Source of the DNA: an uncultured Granulosicoccaceae bacterium
GTDB lineage: Bacteria > Pseudomonadota > Gammaproteobacteria > Granulosicoccales > Granulosicoccaceae
NCBI GenBank assembly: GCA_937998875.1
Contig: CALLBO010000072.1
Coordinates: 22,924-86,923, forward strand
DNA: 64,000 nt
Direction of reading: 5' to 3'
In this document: in pieces, positions 8,571 through 17,875 of the stretch
How the letters are laid out: every line of letters begins with the position of its first letter
How positions within the stretch are numbered: position 1 is the first letter of the stretch
Program-made: the position numbers and the translations under genes
Notes under the pieces: generated by a model
What the model saw: only the letters and a program-made list of their open reading frames with translations
Databases searched by the model: none
Told to the model about the DNA's origin: nothing

Positions 8571-9119
8571 TCATCGAATCAGGCTCAAGAATTCGTTCCG
8601 GGTATTGATATCTTTTCGGAATCGCCCGAGCATGACCGAAGTGGTCATCGTCGAGTTCTGCTTCTCAACACCACGCATCATCATACAGAGATGTTTTGAC
8701 TCGACGACCACACCAACGCCCTGACCATGGGTCACTTCCTGGATTGCAGTGGCAATCTGTTTGGTCAGATTTTCCTGAATTTGTAGCCGTCTCGCATACA
8801 TATCGACGATTCTGGCGACTTTTGACAAACCAATGACCTTTCGCTGCGGCAGGTAGGCGACGTGGCATTTGCCGATAAACGGCAGCATATGGTGCTCGCA
8901 CATGGAGTACAGCTCAATATCCTTCACAATCACCATCTCGTCGCTGTCTGACTCAAAAACAGCGCCGTTAAGAATCGATTCCAGCGTCTGGTTGTAGCCC
9001 TGGGTCAGAAATGACATGGCGCGCGAGGCGCGTTCAGGCGTTTTTAACAATCCTTCGCGGTCTGGATCTTCACCAATTGCCTCGATGATTTTTTTGAATT
9101 CTTTTTCCATTGGAGTCAC
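8571..9119 (-). CDS. folE: GTP cyclohydrolase I
   Basis: Converts GTP to 7,8-dihydroneopterin triphosphate, the entry to folate (and possibly queuosine or pterin) synthesis. The zinc ligands are visible as Cys74 and His77 in [10 protein letters not shown] and Cys145 in HLCMMMRGV. The conserved [22 protein letters not shown] block and the C-terminal EFLSLIR are also family-typical. At about 182 residues it is the short bacterial form, lacking part of the E. coli N-terminus. The longest frame starts with GTG at 9119; the ATG three codons later (9110) is equally possible because neither has a clear ribosome binding site. It is separated from tupB by 155 bp and read in the same direction. Confidence 0.95.
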   Translation of the reverse strand: MTPMEKEFKKIIEAIGEDPDREGLLKTPERASRAMSFLTQGYNQTLESILNGAVFESDSDEMVIVKDIELYSMCEHHMLPFIGKCHVAYLPQRKVIGLSKVARIVDMYARRLQIQENLTKQIATAIQEVTHGQGVGVVVESKHLCMMMRGVEKQNSTMTTSVMLGRFRKDINTRNEFLSLIR

Positions 9120-9323
9120 GTCATATAAGAGATGGTTGGCAATAGTCTACAGCCGGTAATTTCCGCTTGAAATCTGGCAGTGCTTCTGGCGGCCATTGTG
9201 CTTTATGGTGATGATTGATTCAATTTATGAATTTTAGGGTTACGGGGCTGTCTTAAATGCTTTCTCACGGCCCATAACAGCTAGAATTAGTGTAACGATC
9301 TAGCGGTACTCAGTGGAACTCTT

Positions 9324-11789
9324 ATGACCTTTTTAATCTGGCTTCTTATCATTCTGGCTGCCACGTTCGTGTTGGCGAATTTTCCTCAGACTCTGCTGTC
9401 GATTTCAGTGGTTATCGGGGCTGCCCTGCTGGGTTTCTTTCTGACCGGCATTGGTGCGGTGGCAACCATTATCCTGGCGCTTATTTTCATCGTGGCGGCA
9501 GTCATTCTCAATGTTGCTGGTGTCAGAAAAAAAGTACTCACCGCACCGTTGCTGAACTACGTTCGAGCGGTGTTGCCGCCAATGTCACAAACCGAGCGTG
9601 ATGCGATTGAGGCGGGAACGGTCTGGTGGGAATCCGAGTTGTTTCGCGGTAACCCGGATTGGTCAAAATTGATGTCGACACCTGCCGCGGCACTTAGTGC
9701 AAAAGAACAGGCATTTCTGGATGGTCCAACCAACGAGTTGTGCGCCATGCTTGATGATTGGGAGATTACCTACGAGCACAACGATTTACCGCCGCACATC
9801 TGGGACTTCATCAAGAAGAACAAATTTTTCGGGATGGTGATTCCTGAAGAGTACGGGGGGCTGGGCTTCGGCGCTTTTGGTCACTCAGCCATTGTGACCC
9901 GGATTTCGGCCAGAAGTGTCACCGCTGGTTCTACAGTGATGGTGCCTAACTCACTCGGTCCTGCGGAGTTGTTGCTGCACTACGGTACAGATGAACAACG
10001 CCACCACTTTCTGCCGCGTCTTGCAGTGGGTGAAGAAATACCGTGTTTTGCACTAACCGGCCCGACATCAGGTTCAGATGCTGCGGCAATGCCAGACTCA
10101 GGTATTGTCTGCAAGCAAATGTTTAATGGAGTTGAGACACTTGGTCTTCGATGTAACTGGGAGAAGCGTTACATCACGCTCGGACCGATTGCAACCATCC
10201 TCGGGTTGGCTTTTCGAGCTTATGATCCGGATGGATTGCTCGGTGGCGAGGAAGATATTGGTATTACCTGCGCGTTAATTCCTACGGATACAGATGGCGT
10301 TAGCATCGGCCGTAGGCACTTTCCCCTGAACCAGTCTTTCATGAACGGACCAAACAGCGGTAAAGATGTGTTTGTGCCAATGGAGTGGATTATTGGCGGG
10401 CAGGATAACCTTGGCAAAGGCTGGCGCATGCTGATGGAATCGTTGTCAGTAGGGCGCGGCATCTCACTGCCATCATCCGGTGCTGCTGCCGGAATGGCGG
10501 CTGCGCGATTCACGGGTGCTTATGCAGGTACCCGCAAGCAGTTCAATATTCCTATCGGCAAATTTGAAGGTGTTGAAGAAGCACTGGCAAGAATTGGTGG
10601 TCTGACTTATCTAATGGATTCAGGTAGAAGATTAACCTGCGCCGCACTTGATCAGGGTGAGAAGCCATCTGTAGTCAGCGGCATTCTCAAGTACTTCAAT
10701 ACCGAGAATATGCGTACCGTACTTAATGATGCGATGGATATTCACGGTGGTAAGGGCATCTGTATGGGGCCGAGTAACTATCTGGCTCGTGCCTATCAGG
10801 GCGTGCCGGTTGGGATTACTGTTGAAGGGGCGAATATTCTGACCCGAAGTATGATCGTATTCGGTCAGGGTGCAATGCGTTGTCACCCGCATCTGGTTGC
10901 TGAAATTCAAGCGGCAGCAATTGAAGACAAAGACGAGGCGATAGACAAGTTCGATGATGCATTGACTGGTCATATCGCCTACGCCGTCAGCAGCGGTGCG
11001 CAAGCGATGTTTCACGGTTTGACCCGTGGTCGTTTTGCTAAATCACCAGTGACAGGCAAGCCCGCCAAATACTATCGACGTCTGGCCAGAATGAGTGCCG
11101 GGTATTCATTTCTTGCTGATTTCGCACTGCTGTTTCTCGGTGGCGCATTGAAGCGTAAGGAAAAGCTCTCCGGCCGCTTTGCGGACGGACTCATCTACAT
11201 GTACATGGCATCGGCCGCGTTGAAGCGTTACGAAGACACTGGTCGACCCGAAGCTGACTGGCCACTGGTTGAATGGAGTGTTCGTCACTGCATTTTTCAG
11301 ACACAGGTTGCTCTCGATCAAATCTTAAGGAACTTCCCGAGCCCCTGGGTAGGGATAATCTTGCGTGGTGTGATTTTTCCGCTGGGTCGCAGATTCAGAA
11401 CACCGAATGACAAGCTTGGCCGTGAAGTTGCGAATATTCTGTTAACACCGGGTGAGGCGCGCGACAGACTTACCGAAGCGCTGTATATCAGTCGTGATCC
11501 TGACGATGTCACGGGTTGCCTGGAAGTTGCGATGGAACTCGCGATCGCTGCAGATCCGATCGAGAAATCGTTGAAAGATAAAGGCCTGAGGCAACCTTAC
11601 GATGTTGATTTTACTGACTGGGTAGCGTCGCTGGTGAAATCCGGTGAGCTCACGGAAGCTGATGCGAATGTGCTGCGGGATTCAGCGGTCGCCACCAGAA
11701 AAGTGATCATGGTTGATGATTTTCCGGGTGATTTTTTGCAAGCCGGTGCTGGTGCGGATGCCGGGCAAGGGCTGGCTGCGGCCAGCTGA
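9324..11789 (+). CDS. fadE: acyl-CoA dehydrogenase, FadE type
   Basis: Flavoenzyme for the first oxidation of fatty acyl-CoA beta-oxidation. At 821 residues it matches the large gammaproteobacterial FadE class rather than 380-residue acyl-CoA dehydrogenases. The first about 65 residues contain two hydrophobic segments that anchor it to the inner membrane. The catalytic body has the FAD/substrate region FALTGPTSGSDAAAMPDSG and DIHGGKGICMG, and a FadE-specific C-terminal domain follows. It is monocistronic, with 204 bp upstream. No FadR-like operator could be recognised confidently. Other beta-oxidation genes are not adjacent, although two acyl-CoA ligases occur later in the window. Confidence 0.95.
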   Translation: MTFLIWLLIILAATFVLANFPQTLLSISVVIGAALLGFFLTGIGAVATIILALIFIVAAVILNVAGVRKKVLTAPLLNYVRAVLPPMSQTERDAIEAGTVWWESELFRGNPDWSKLMSTPAAALSAKEQAFLDGPTNELCAMLDDWEITYEHNDLPPHIWDFIKKNKFFGMVIPEEYGGLGFGAFGHSAIVTRISARSVTAGSTVMVPNSLGPAELLLHYGTDEQRHHFLPRLAVGEEIPCFALTGPTSGSDAAAMPDSGIVCKQMFNGVETLGLRCNWEKRYITLGPIATILGLAFRAYDPDGLLGGEEDIGITCALIPTDTDGVSIGRRHFPLNQSFMNGPNSGKDVFVPMEWIIGGQDNLGKGWRMLMESLSVGRGISLPSSGAAAGMAAARFTGAYAGTRKQFNIPIGKFEGVEEALARIGGLTYLMDSGRRLTCAALDQGEKPSVVSGILKYFNTENMRTVLNDAMDIHGGKGICMGPSNYLARAYQGVPVGITVEGANILTRSMIVFGQGAMRCHPHLVAEIQAAAIEDKDEAIDKFDDALTGHIAYAVSSGAQAMFHGLTRGRFAKSPVTGKPAKYYRRLARMSAGYSFLADFALLFLGGALKRKEKLSGRFADGLIYMYMASAALKRYEDTGRPEADWPLVEWSVRHCIFQTQVALDQILRNFPSPWVGIILRGVIFPLGRRFRTPNDKLGREVANILLTPGEARDRLTEALYISRDPDDVTGCLEVAMELAIAADPIEKSLKDKGLRQPYDVDFTDWVASLVKSGELTEADANVLRDSAVATRKVIMVDDFPGDFLQAGAGADAGQGLAAAS

Positions 11790-12010
11790 TAGCAAGGTTA
11801 ATGGGCGCACACTTACTTTTCGTGGCCGTTCGGCTTGAAACCTGGATCACAGACGCCATATTTTATTCCGTAGTAGAACGGGTACCTGTGGCTGTCATTA
11901 CCAGCAATATCAATGGTATAACGGCGGTTAAGTGTGCCTGACCGACAGAATGATCGAAATGTTCCTCTTAAAGATGCAAACAATATTGTCGACAGATTTA
12001 GTGTAGCTCT

Positions 12011-12328
12011 ATGACTGACAAAGAGTATTCAGAAGATACGGGAACGGCTGTTGAAGTTGCCAAACCCATGCTTAAGAAACCACCGATGTATAAGGTGGTC
12101 ATACTCAATGACGACTTCACACCAATGGAGTTCGTTGTGAAGGTGCTTGAGAGTTTTTTTAGTATGGATCGTGAGAAGGCAACGCAAGTCATGCTGCATG
12201 TGCATAATCGGGGTAAGGGTGTTTGTGGGGTATTCACCCGAGATCTGGCTGAAACAAAAGTTGTCCATGTGAATCAGTTTTCACGTGACAACCAGCATCC
12301 TTTAATGTGTGATATGGAGGAGGCGTAG
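12011..12328 (+). CDS. clpS: ClpA adaptor protein ClpS
   Basis: Adaptor that binds N-degron substrates and hands them to ClpAP. Its 105 residues carry the hallmark [20 protein letters not shown] (31-50) and the H(V/I)[19 protein letters not shown] block. The flexible N-terminal tail is short and acidic. It lies 56 bp upstream of clpA, the conserved gene order, and both are probably co-transcribed. Confidence 0.96.
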   Translation: MTDKEYSEDTGTAVEVAKPMLKKPPMYKVVILNDDFTPMEFVVKVLESFFSMDREKATQVMLHVHNRGKGVCGVFTRDLAETKVVHVNQFSRDNQHPLMCDMEEA

Positions 12329-12384
12329 TTTCGTCAGGTTATGAGATTCAAAACAATAAATAATTATATAGAGAGAATCGTGAG

Positions 12385-14646
12385 ATGCTGAGCAAAGAAC
12401 TCGAATTCACGTTAAATAATGCTTTTAAAGAAGCGCGCGAGAAACGTTATGAATTCATGACGGTCGAGCATCTGCTACTCGCTTTGCTGGATAATCCGAC
12501 TGCAGCTCAGGTGCTTCGCTCCTGCGGTGGTGAGTTGGAGTCACTGCGCGTTGAACTGGTGGAATTCATTGATGAAAACACACCGTTACTGGACGACTCG
12601 GATAACCGAGAAACTCAGCCTACACTGGGGTTTCAGCGAGTGCTTCAGCGTGCTGTATTTCATGTTCAATCATCAGGTAAGAAAGAAGTTACCGGTGCGA
12701 ATGTGCTGGTGGCAATTTTTGGTGAGCAGGATTCACACACGGTCTACTTGTTAAACAAGCAAAATGTTACTCGTCTTGATGTGGTGAACTACATCTCGCA
12801 TGGCATTTCGAAGATTCCTGACGAAGACAAGGGTGAACTTGAAGACCTTTCGAATGAAGCTGGCATGGAAGAGGGTGAAGCTGAAGTATCACCACTAGAT
12901 AAGTACGCCTCCAATCTTAATAACAAAGCCAAAGAAGGCAAGATTGACCCTCTTATTGGTCGTGAGAAAGAGATCGAGCGGTCTGCACAGATTCTCTGCC
13001 GTCGCCGGAAAAACAATCCGTTGCTGGTTGGTGAAGCAGGTGTTGGTAAAACAGCCATTGCTGAAGGTCTGGCGCTGAAGATTGTTAACGGTGACCTGCC
13101 GGAAGTGTTGCTCGGCAGCACTATTTACTCACTTGATCTGGGTGCCCTGGTAGCAGGTACCAAATACCGCGGTGATTTTGAGAAGCGTCTGAAAGCGATT
13201 CTCGGTCAGTTACAGCAGGAAGAAGGTGCAATTCTTTTCATTGATGAAATACACACCATTATTGGTGCAGGTGCTGCATCGGGTGGGGTGATGGATGCGT
13301 CCAATCTTATCAAACCAATGCTTGCCACTGGTGAACTTAAGTGCATCGGTTCAACTACCTATCAGGAATATCGCGGTATCTTTGAGAAAGATCGTGCACT
13401 TACTCGACGCTTCCAGAAAGTCGATGTGGTAGAGCCATCGGTATCTGAAACCGTAGAAATTCTGAAAGGTCTTAAAGACAACTTTGAAGACTTCCATGAT
13501 GTTAAGTATTCAAGCAATGCGCTTAAAGCGGCTGCTGAATTGTCTGATCGCTATGTGAATGATCGCTTCCTGCCAGACAAAGCCATCGATATTATTGATG
13601 AGGCTGGCGCGAGCCGACGTTTGAATCCGAAGCAGTCTAAGAAAGCGATCAACGTTAAAGACATTGAAACCATCATTGCAAAGATAGCCCGTATCCCCGA
13701 GAAGAGTGTTTCTTCTACTGATATGGAAAAGCTCAAGAATCTCAGCCGCGACCTTCGTATGCTGGTGTTCGGACAGGATCCTGCTATCGAGCAGCTGGCA
13801 TCAGCTATCAAGATGTCGCGTTCAGGTTTAGGCCCTGAAGATCGTCCTATAGGTAGCTTTCTGCTGGCGGGGCCTACCGGAGTGGGTAAAACCGAAGTCA
13901 CCAAGCAGCTCGCCAAGGTGATGGGCATAGAGTTTATGCGCTTTGATATGTCTGAGTATATGGAGCGTCATACGGTGTCGCGGTTGATTGGTGCGCCTCC
14001 AGGTTATGTTGGCTATGACCAGGGTGGCTTGCTTACAGATGCGGTTATTCAAAATCCGCACTGTGTACTGTTGCTTGATGAAATTGAAAAGGCCCACCCG
14101 GATGTTTTTAACCTGTTACTGCAGGTGATGGATCACGGCACACTGACCGACAACAATGGTCGAAAGGCTGACTTCCGTAACGTGATTTTAGTCATGACTA
14201 CCAACGCCGGTGCTGAATCTATCAGCCGTCCGTCGGTTGGGTTTACGATGCAGGATCACACGTCAGACGGGATGGAAGCAATCAACAAGTTCTTTACGCC
14301 TGAATTCAGAAATCGTCTTGACGGCATTGTGCAGTTCGGCCCGCTTGATCGAACCACGATTCTAAGTGTTGTAGACAAGTTCCTGTTCGAGCTTGAAGAG
14401 CAACTTAATGAAAAGAACGTCACTATCGACATCACCGACTCTGCTAAAGGCTGGCTGGCTGAAAACGGTTTTGACAGCAAGATGGGGGCTCGTCCAATGA
14501 GTCGCATCATCAGAGAGAATATCAAGAAGCCGCTCGCTGATGAAATACTCTTTGGTGGGCTTTCAAAAGGCGGTACTGTTAAGGTACTGCTGGATGAGTT
14601 CGGTGAGCTGACATTCGAAATAGAGAATGCGGAAGTTCCGGCATAG
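12385..14646 (+). CDS. clpA: ATP-dependent Clp protease ATPase subunit ClpA
   Basis: AAA+ unfoldase that feeds substrates to ClpP. It has a Clp-N repeat domain (1-145), first AAA module with Walker A GEAGVGKT near 216-223, second AAA module with GPTGVGKT near 495-502, and a C-terminal ClpB_D2-small domain. Its 753 residues match E. coli ClpA and it lacks the ClpB coiled-coil insertion. The ClpP-docking loop reads VGF (in SRPSVGFTMQD) where E. coli has IGL. No clpP lies in the window. AGAGAG sits just upstream of the ATG. A strong hairpin terminator follows. Confidence 0.97.
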   Translation: MLSKELEFTLNNAFKEAREKRYEFMTVEHLLLALLDNPTAAQVLRSCGGELESLRVELVEFIDENTPLLDDSDNRETQPTLGFQRVLQRAVFHVQSSGKKEVTGANVLVAIFGEQDSHTVYLLNKQNVTRLDVVNYISHGISKIPDEDKGELEDLSNEAGMEEGEAEVSPLDKYASNLNNKAKEGKIDPLIGREKEIERSAQILCRRRKNNPLLVGEAGVGKTAIAEGLALKIVNGDLPEVLLGSTIYSLDLGALVAGTKYRGDFEKRLKAILGQLQQEEGAILFIDEIHTIIGAGAASGGVMDASNLIKPMLATGELKCIGSTTYQEYRGIFEKDRALTRRFQKVDVVEPSVSETVEILKGLKDNFEDFHDVKYSSNALKAAAELSDRYVNDRFLPDKAIDIIDEAGASRRLNPKQSKKAINVKDIETIIAKIARIPEKSVSSTDMEKLKNLSRDLRMLVFGQDPAIEQLASAIKMSRSGLGPEDRPIGSFLLAGPTGVGKTEVTKQLAKVMGIEFMRFDMSEYMERHTVSRLIGAPPGYVGYDQGGLLTDAVIQNPHCVLLLDEIEKAHPDVFNLLLQVMDHGTLTDNNGRKADFRNVILVMTTNAGAESISRPSVGFTMQDHTSDGMEAINKFFTPEFRNRLDGIVQFGPLDRTTILSVVDKFLFELEEQLNEKNVTIDITDSAKGWLAENGFDSKMGARPMSRIIRENIKKPLADEILFGGLSKGGTVKVLLDEFGELTFEIENAEVPA

Positions 14647-14665
14647 CTTTCAACAAACCGCAGAA

Positions 14666-14699
14666 ATAAAAAAGGCACGCATTAGCGTGCCTTTTTTAT
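14666..14699. terminator. bidirectional terminator between clpA and infA
   Basis: A perfect hairpin AAAAAAGGCACGC / GCGTGCCTTTTTT with an ATTA loop and T-runs on both strands follows clpA by about 20 bp. The convergent infA ends about 65 bp beyond it, so it can serve both genes. Confidence 0.88.
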
Positions 14700-14763
14700 T
14701 GTTGGTTACTTAATTTATTCCAGCTAAGCTAACCACGCGCCAAAGCGTAGTTATGTTTGAGCA

Positions 14764-14982
14764 TTAACGGCTTCGGTACGTAATACGGCCTTTGGTCAGA
14801 TCATACGGAGTCATCTCCACAGTCACCTTGTCACCGGTCAGTATTCGTATGTAGTGCTTGCGCATTTTGCCTGAGATATGTGCGGTCACAACGTGACCAT
14901 TCTCAAGCTCAACGCGGAACATGGTATTAGGCAGCGTGTCCACCACAGTGCCTTCCATTTCAATTGCTTCTTCTTTCGCCAT
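14764..14982 (-). CDS. infA: translation initiation factor IF-1
   Basis: A 72-residue S1/OB-fold protein that binds the ribosomal A site during initiation. The sequence is canonical ([54 protein letters not shown]). It is convergent with clpA, the arrangement common in gammaproteobacteria. It appears monocistronic. Confidence 0.98.
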   Translation of the reverse strand: MAKEEAIEMEGTVVDTLPNTMFRVELENGHVVTAHISGKMRKHYIRILTGDKVTVEMTPYDLTKGRITYRSR

Positions 14983-15252
14983 TCAGTCTCTTCTTAAAAC
15001 GTGCTCGGGATGTCACGGGCGAGCAGGGTGCTCCGCCTTGTGACGCTCGACAGTCAAATTATGGGCCAATCCGGCGATTTTAAAGGGTATGAGTGCTTTT
15101 TGAAACAATTTGTCATATTTGGAGCCATATATTGCTGGTGCTGGCTATGAGGGTAGCGAAGATTGGTGCAAAGTCGGGCTTTTGACTCCATTAATAGCCT
15201 ACAATGGAACAGATACGTATCATCAACGCTCCCGAGGCGAAAACTCGAACAC

Positions 15253-15756
15253 ATGTATTGTCCAGTACAGCAAAAAGCCAGAACCACAGGTCGCTTCAGT
15301 AACCTGATGGAGCTGTACGAGCAGAACTACGTGTTGCTTCGTTTGCTGATTCCCGATCTTAAAGCTGCTGAGCTGCAGACCCGGGTTTCGAAAGTCGACG
15401 GCTGTTTGCCGGTCTACATGCAGCTCACCGAGAAGACGCCTTACACCAGCACACTTCGTTTAACCTACCGCTTTATAGAAAAGGACGGTGAAACTATCCG
15501 GTCGCAGGCTGAACCCAATCTGTTGTTGCGTGTCTATCACGATGCCCGATCGGCCGAAGTCATCAGCGGACATATCCACGGTCAACAGCACGTCAAGCGC
15601 CAAACCCGCGGGCTGGACAATTCGTGGCAGCTGAATCGTTTCCTGTACAAGTGGTTGCGATACTTGCGTTACCGGGGTCATCAGCTGGCTGATGCACCGG
15701 CACAAACTGAATATTCCAGCGCATTATCCCCCAAATCCCCCGACTACCTGCCGTAG
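15253..15756 (+). CDS. DUF1249 family protein (YqiB-like)
   Basis: The sequence resembles E. coli YqiB (DUF1249): FSNLMELYEQNYVLLRLLIP near the start, an internal LTEKTPYTSTLRLTYRF beta-rich block, LLLRVYHDARSAEVIS, and a C-terminal helix QLNRFLYKWLRYLRYRGH. Function is unknown; the family is small, cytoplasmic and often near nudF or cpdA, which are not seen here. The ATG at 15253 (MYCPVQQ) is preferred over upstream alternatives because the family begins about there, giving 167 residues. The C-terminal about 25 residues are Ser/Pro-rich and unlike the family core. Confidence 0.82.
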   Translation: MYCPVQQKARTTGRFSNLMELYEQNYVLLRLLIPDLKAAELQTRVSKVDGCLPVYMQLTEKTPYTSTLRLTYRFIEKDGETIRSQAEPNLLLRVYHDARSAEVISGHIHGQQHVKRQTRGLDNSWQLNRFLYKWLRYLRYRGHQLADAPAQTEYSSALSPKSPDYLP

Positions 15757-16005
15757 CACTGTCGTCGTTGCGGCACCTGCGATAAATTGATCCGTATAGC
15801 GGAACTTTGTCGGCTGAGAGGTATCGTATGGGACGTAATCGCTGCCTCTGTTACTATTGGGGTAGATTCATTTGCAACAGTTAAGCGGGCCGGTAACCCG
15901 CCAACTTTCTCAGTATTTCTTTTCTCCTGGATATTTTTATCCTGGTAAGTGATCCGGGTTCACGTTCTGCGGCGTCTTGTTGAAAAAGAAATTAACGGGA
16001 CCACT

Positions 16006-16635
16006 ATGCTGGATAGACATGTTGTGCCAATCATCAAACCATCGCTCAGAGAGTGTGCTGTGGTTCTGCGACAAAAGGGCGTTACCGCTGACCAGGTAAG
16101 CACTGTTGGGTTTGGTATTGGTATTGTCGCTGTGGTAATGGTTGCCAGCGGCTACTTCGAAATTGCTCTGGTTCTGTTGCTGCTTAACCGTCTTGCAGAT
16201 GGTATAGACGGAGAAATTGCCAGACTGCAGGAACCCACGGACGCTGGTGGTTTTCTCGATATTACGCTCGACTTTATGTTCTATGCTGTATTCCCGTTGG
16301 GTTTTGCGTTGGTAAACGTGCAAGAAAACGCGCTGCCAGCTGCGGTTCTGATTGCAAGCTTTGTAGGTACGGGAGCGAGTTTTCTGGCTTTCGCATCAAT
16401 GGCCGAGAAGCATGCCATTCAGCACCCTGACTTTGGTTACAAGGGTTTTTACTACCTTAATGGGCTTGCTGAAGGTACAGAGACAGTCATCTGCTTTGTA
16501 CTGATGTGTCTGTTGCCCCAATACTTTGCAGTGATCGCCTATGTGTTTGCATTTATTTGTGCAATCACTGCAGTCAATCGAGTGGTATTCGGGTATCGAA
16601 CGCTTAAGCGTGCACCTAACCAGCTACGTAGTTAG
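16006..16635 (+). CDS. CDP-alcohol phosphatidyltransferase family protein
   Basis: Integral membrane enzyme of the family that joins a CDP-activated lipid or alcohol to a second alcohol. The family motif is complete: D65-G-I-D68-G-E-I-A-R, eight residues, then G-F-L-D85-I-T-L-D89. About six hydrophobic helices follow. The ATG at 16006 places the motif at the usual distance; a GTG at 15949 would add a charged leader. The acceptor alcohol cannot be told from sequence. It stands alone, convergent with the DUF4124 gene and only five bases from its stop. Confidence 0.88.
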   Translation: MLDRHVVPIIKPSLRECAVVLRQKGVTADQVSTVGFGIGIVAVVMVASGYFEIALVLLLLNRLADGIDGEIARLQEPTDAGGFLDITLDFMFYAVFPLGFALVNVQENALPAAVLIASFVGTGASFLAFASMAEKHAIQHPDFGYKGFYYLNGLAEGTETVICFVLMCLLPQYFAVIAYVFAFICAITAVNRVVFGYRTLKRAPNQLRS

Positions 16636-16640
16636 TGATT

Positions 16641-17222
16641 TTATAGCCCGCAATAGCCTTTGTTTTGAGTTCTGAATACGTTAAGCCGCACGATAGCGTC
16701 ATCCATCTGCTGTGCCGTCAAGGCGTTTGCGAACTGGCTTTCAAGCAGGATTAGTTTCTGACGGAATTGATAGCACTCTTTTGAAAGTTGAGTACCTTGC
16801 TGATTCAGTTGCAATGAATCGGCTTTCGGTTCCGGTGTGGCGGCGCTGAGCTCGGGCTTCAAATTTGGATTTGGATCATCAGCGTAGATCACAGGTTTCC
16901 ACTTGGCACGCGGAGCTGACGGTGCTGCAGTTGCGTTTCCAACAGGTGCAGGTGTCATGACTAAATTGTCTGATGCAACTGCATTGGGCGGTGCGCTCGC
17001 GTTCTGCATCGGTTGGTTGGCGGTCTCCGTAATCGGCTGGCCACTAAGCGGTTTCAGGTCCGGGCCGACAATCTCGTAAGACACACCGTCAGGTGGTGGG
17101 TCAGGTGAATAGGTTGGTGTACCATCCTTTGTGGTCCACGAGTACAGCGGGCTTGCCGCAGCTGCTGTGCTACTTAAAATCAGGATCACTAACATCGAAG
17201 GTAACTTGAGCGATTTCATCAT
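16641..17222 (-). CDS. DUF4124 domain periplasmic protein
   Basis: A signal peptide spans about residues 1-22 (LVILILSSTAAAA). It is followed by the DUF4124 core LYSWTTKDGTPTYSPDPPPDGV, in which an aromatic/Lys-Asp-Gly strand pair is typical. A Pro/Ala-rich low-complexity linker follows. The C-terminal about 60 residues form a predicted helix pair with two cysteines (KECYQFRQ and GYCGL). Probably periplasmic; function unknown. It is divergent from crcB with 90 bp between them. Confidence 0.8.
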   Translation of the reverse strand: MMKSLKLPSMLVILILSSTAAAASPLYSWTTKDGTPTYSPDPPPDGVSYEIVGPDLKPLSGQPITETANQPMQNASAPPNAVASDNLVMTPAPVGNATAAPSAPRAKWKPVIYADDPNPNLKPELSAATPEPKADSLQLNQQGTQLSKECYQFRQKLILLESQFANALTAQQMDDAIVRLNVFRTQNKGYCGL

Positions 17223-17312
17223 GCATGCCTCTCAAAGATCGGCTTATGTAAGCATTGACCGTGCCTTTATTCGGCAACACTCTGTTTTGACCGTTTATCA
17301 GGGCTCTCGGTA

Positions 17313-17720
17313 ATGGCGATTGTCTGGGTTGCTTTGGGGGGAGCCTGTGGTGCCGTGTTGCGGTACTTAACCGTCAAGCTTTTGTCTGGACCTGTTTCAT
17401 CAGCACCTGCCCTGGCTGGCGCGGGCGTTGTTTTCCCGCTGGGTACGTTAACCGTCAATGTGGTGGGTTCGTTGCTGATCGGGTTGCTTGCCGGCAGCGT
17501 CTTTCTCGATCCTAAATTAGCCCTTGGGCCACGGCTCTTTTTTCAAACGGGTTTGCTCGGTGCGTTTACAACTTTCTCGGCCTTTTCACTCGAGACACTG
17601 CAGCTTTGGCATGCAGGCCAGCTAAAATCAGCCGCGGTTAACATAGTGCTTAATGTCACGCTTTGTCTGGCAGCAGTATTCGCGGGAATGACCCTTGGTG
17701 CTGCGTTATCGCGGGCTTGA
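17313..17720 (+). CDS. crcB: fluoride ion channel CrcB/Fluc
   Basis: Dimeric inner-membrane channel that expels fluoride. The 135 residues contain four hydrophobic helices and the family motifs GGACGAVLRYL (N-terminal), TLTVNVVGSLLIG and TGLLGAFTTFSAFSLE. I found no fluoride riboswitch pattern in the 90 bp upstream. It lies 155 bp before serS, an arrangement also known in pseudomonads and relatives. Confidence 0.93.
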   Translation: MAIVWVALGGACGAVLRYLTVKLLSGPVSSAPALAGAGVVFPLGTLTVNVVGSLLIGLLAGSVFLDPKLALGPRLFFQTGLLGAFTTFSAFSLETLQLWHAGQLKSAAVNIVLNVTLCLAAVFAGMTLGAALSRA

Positions 17721-17875
17721 GATCTCGGACCGGGGATTGTCGCGTCGCGCAGTTACACGGTTTTGGCCCTGACAGACAGCCATTTGAAACACGATGTTTG
17801 CAGTAATAATTGTCTGTGGCTTTAACCGCAAGTTGCTATACTCCTGAGCTTCAGAAATCAGCAAATACCTCCTTC

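Noticed and set aside
17223..17312. Fluoride riboswitch before crcB
   Set aside because: The short leader lacks the conserved fluoride aptamer core and pseudoknot pattern.
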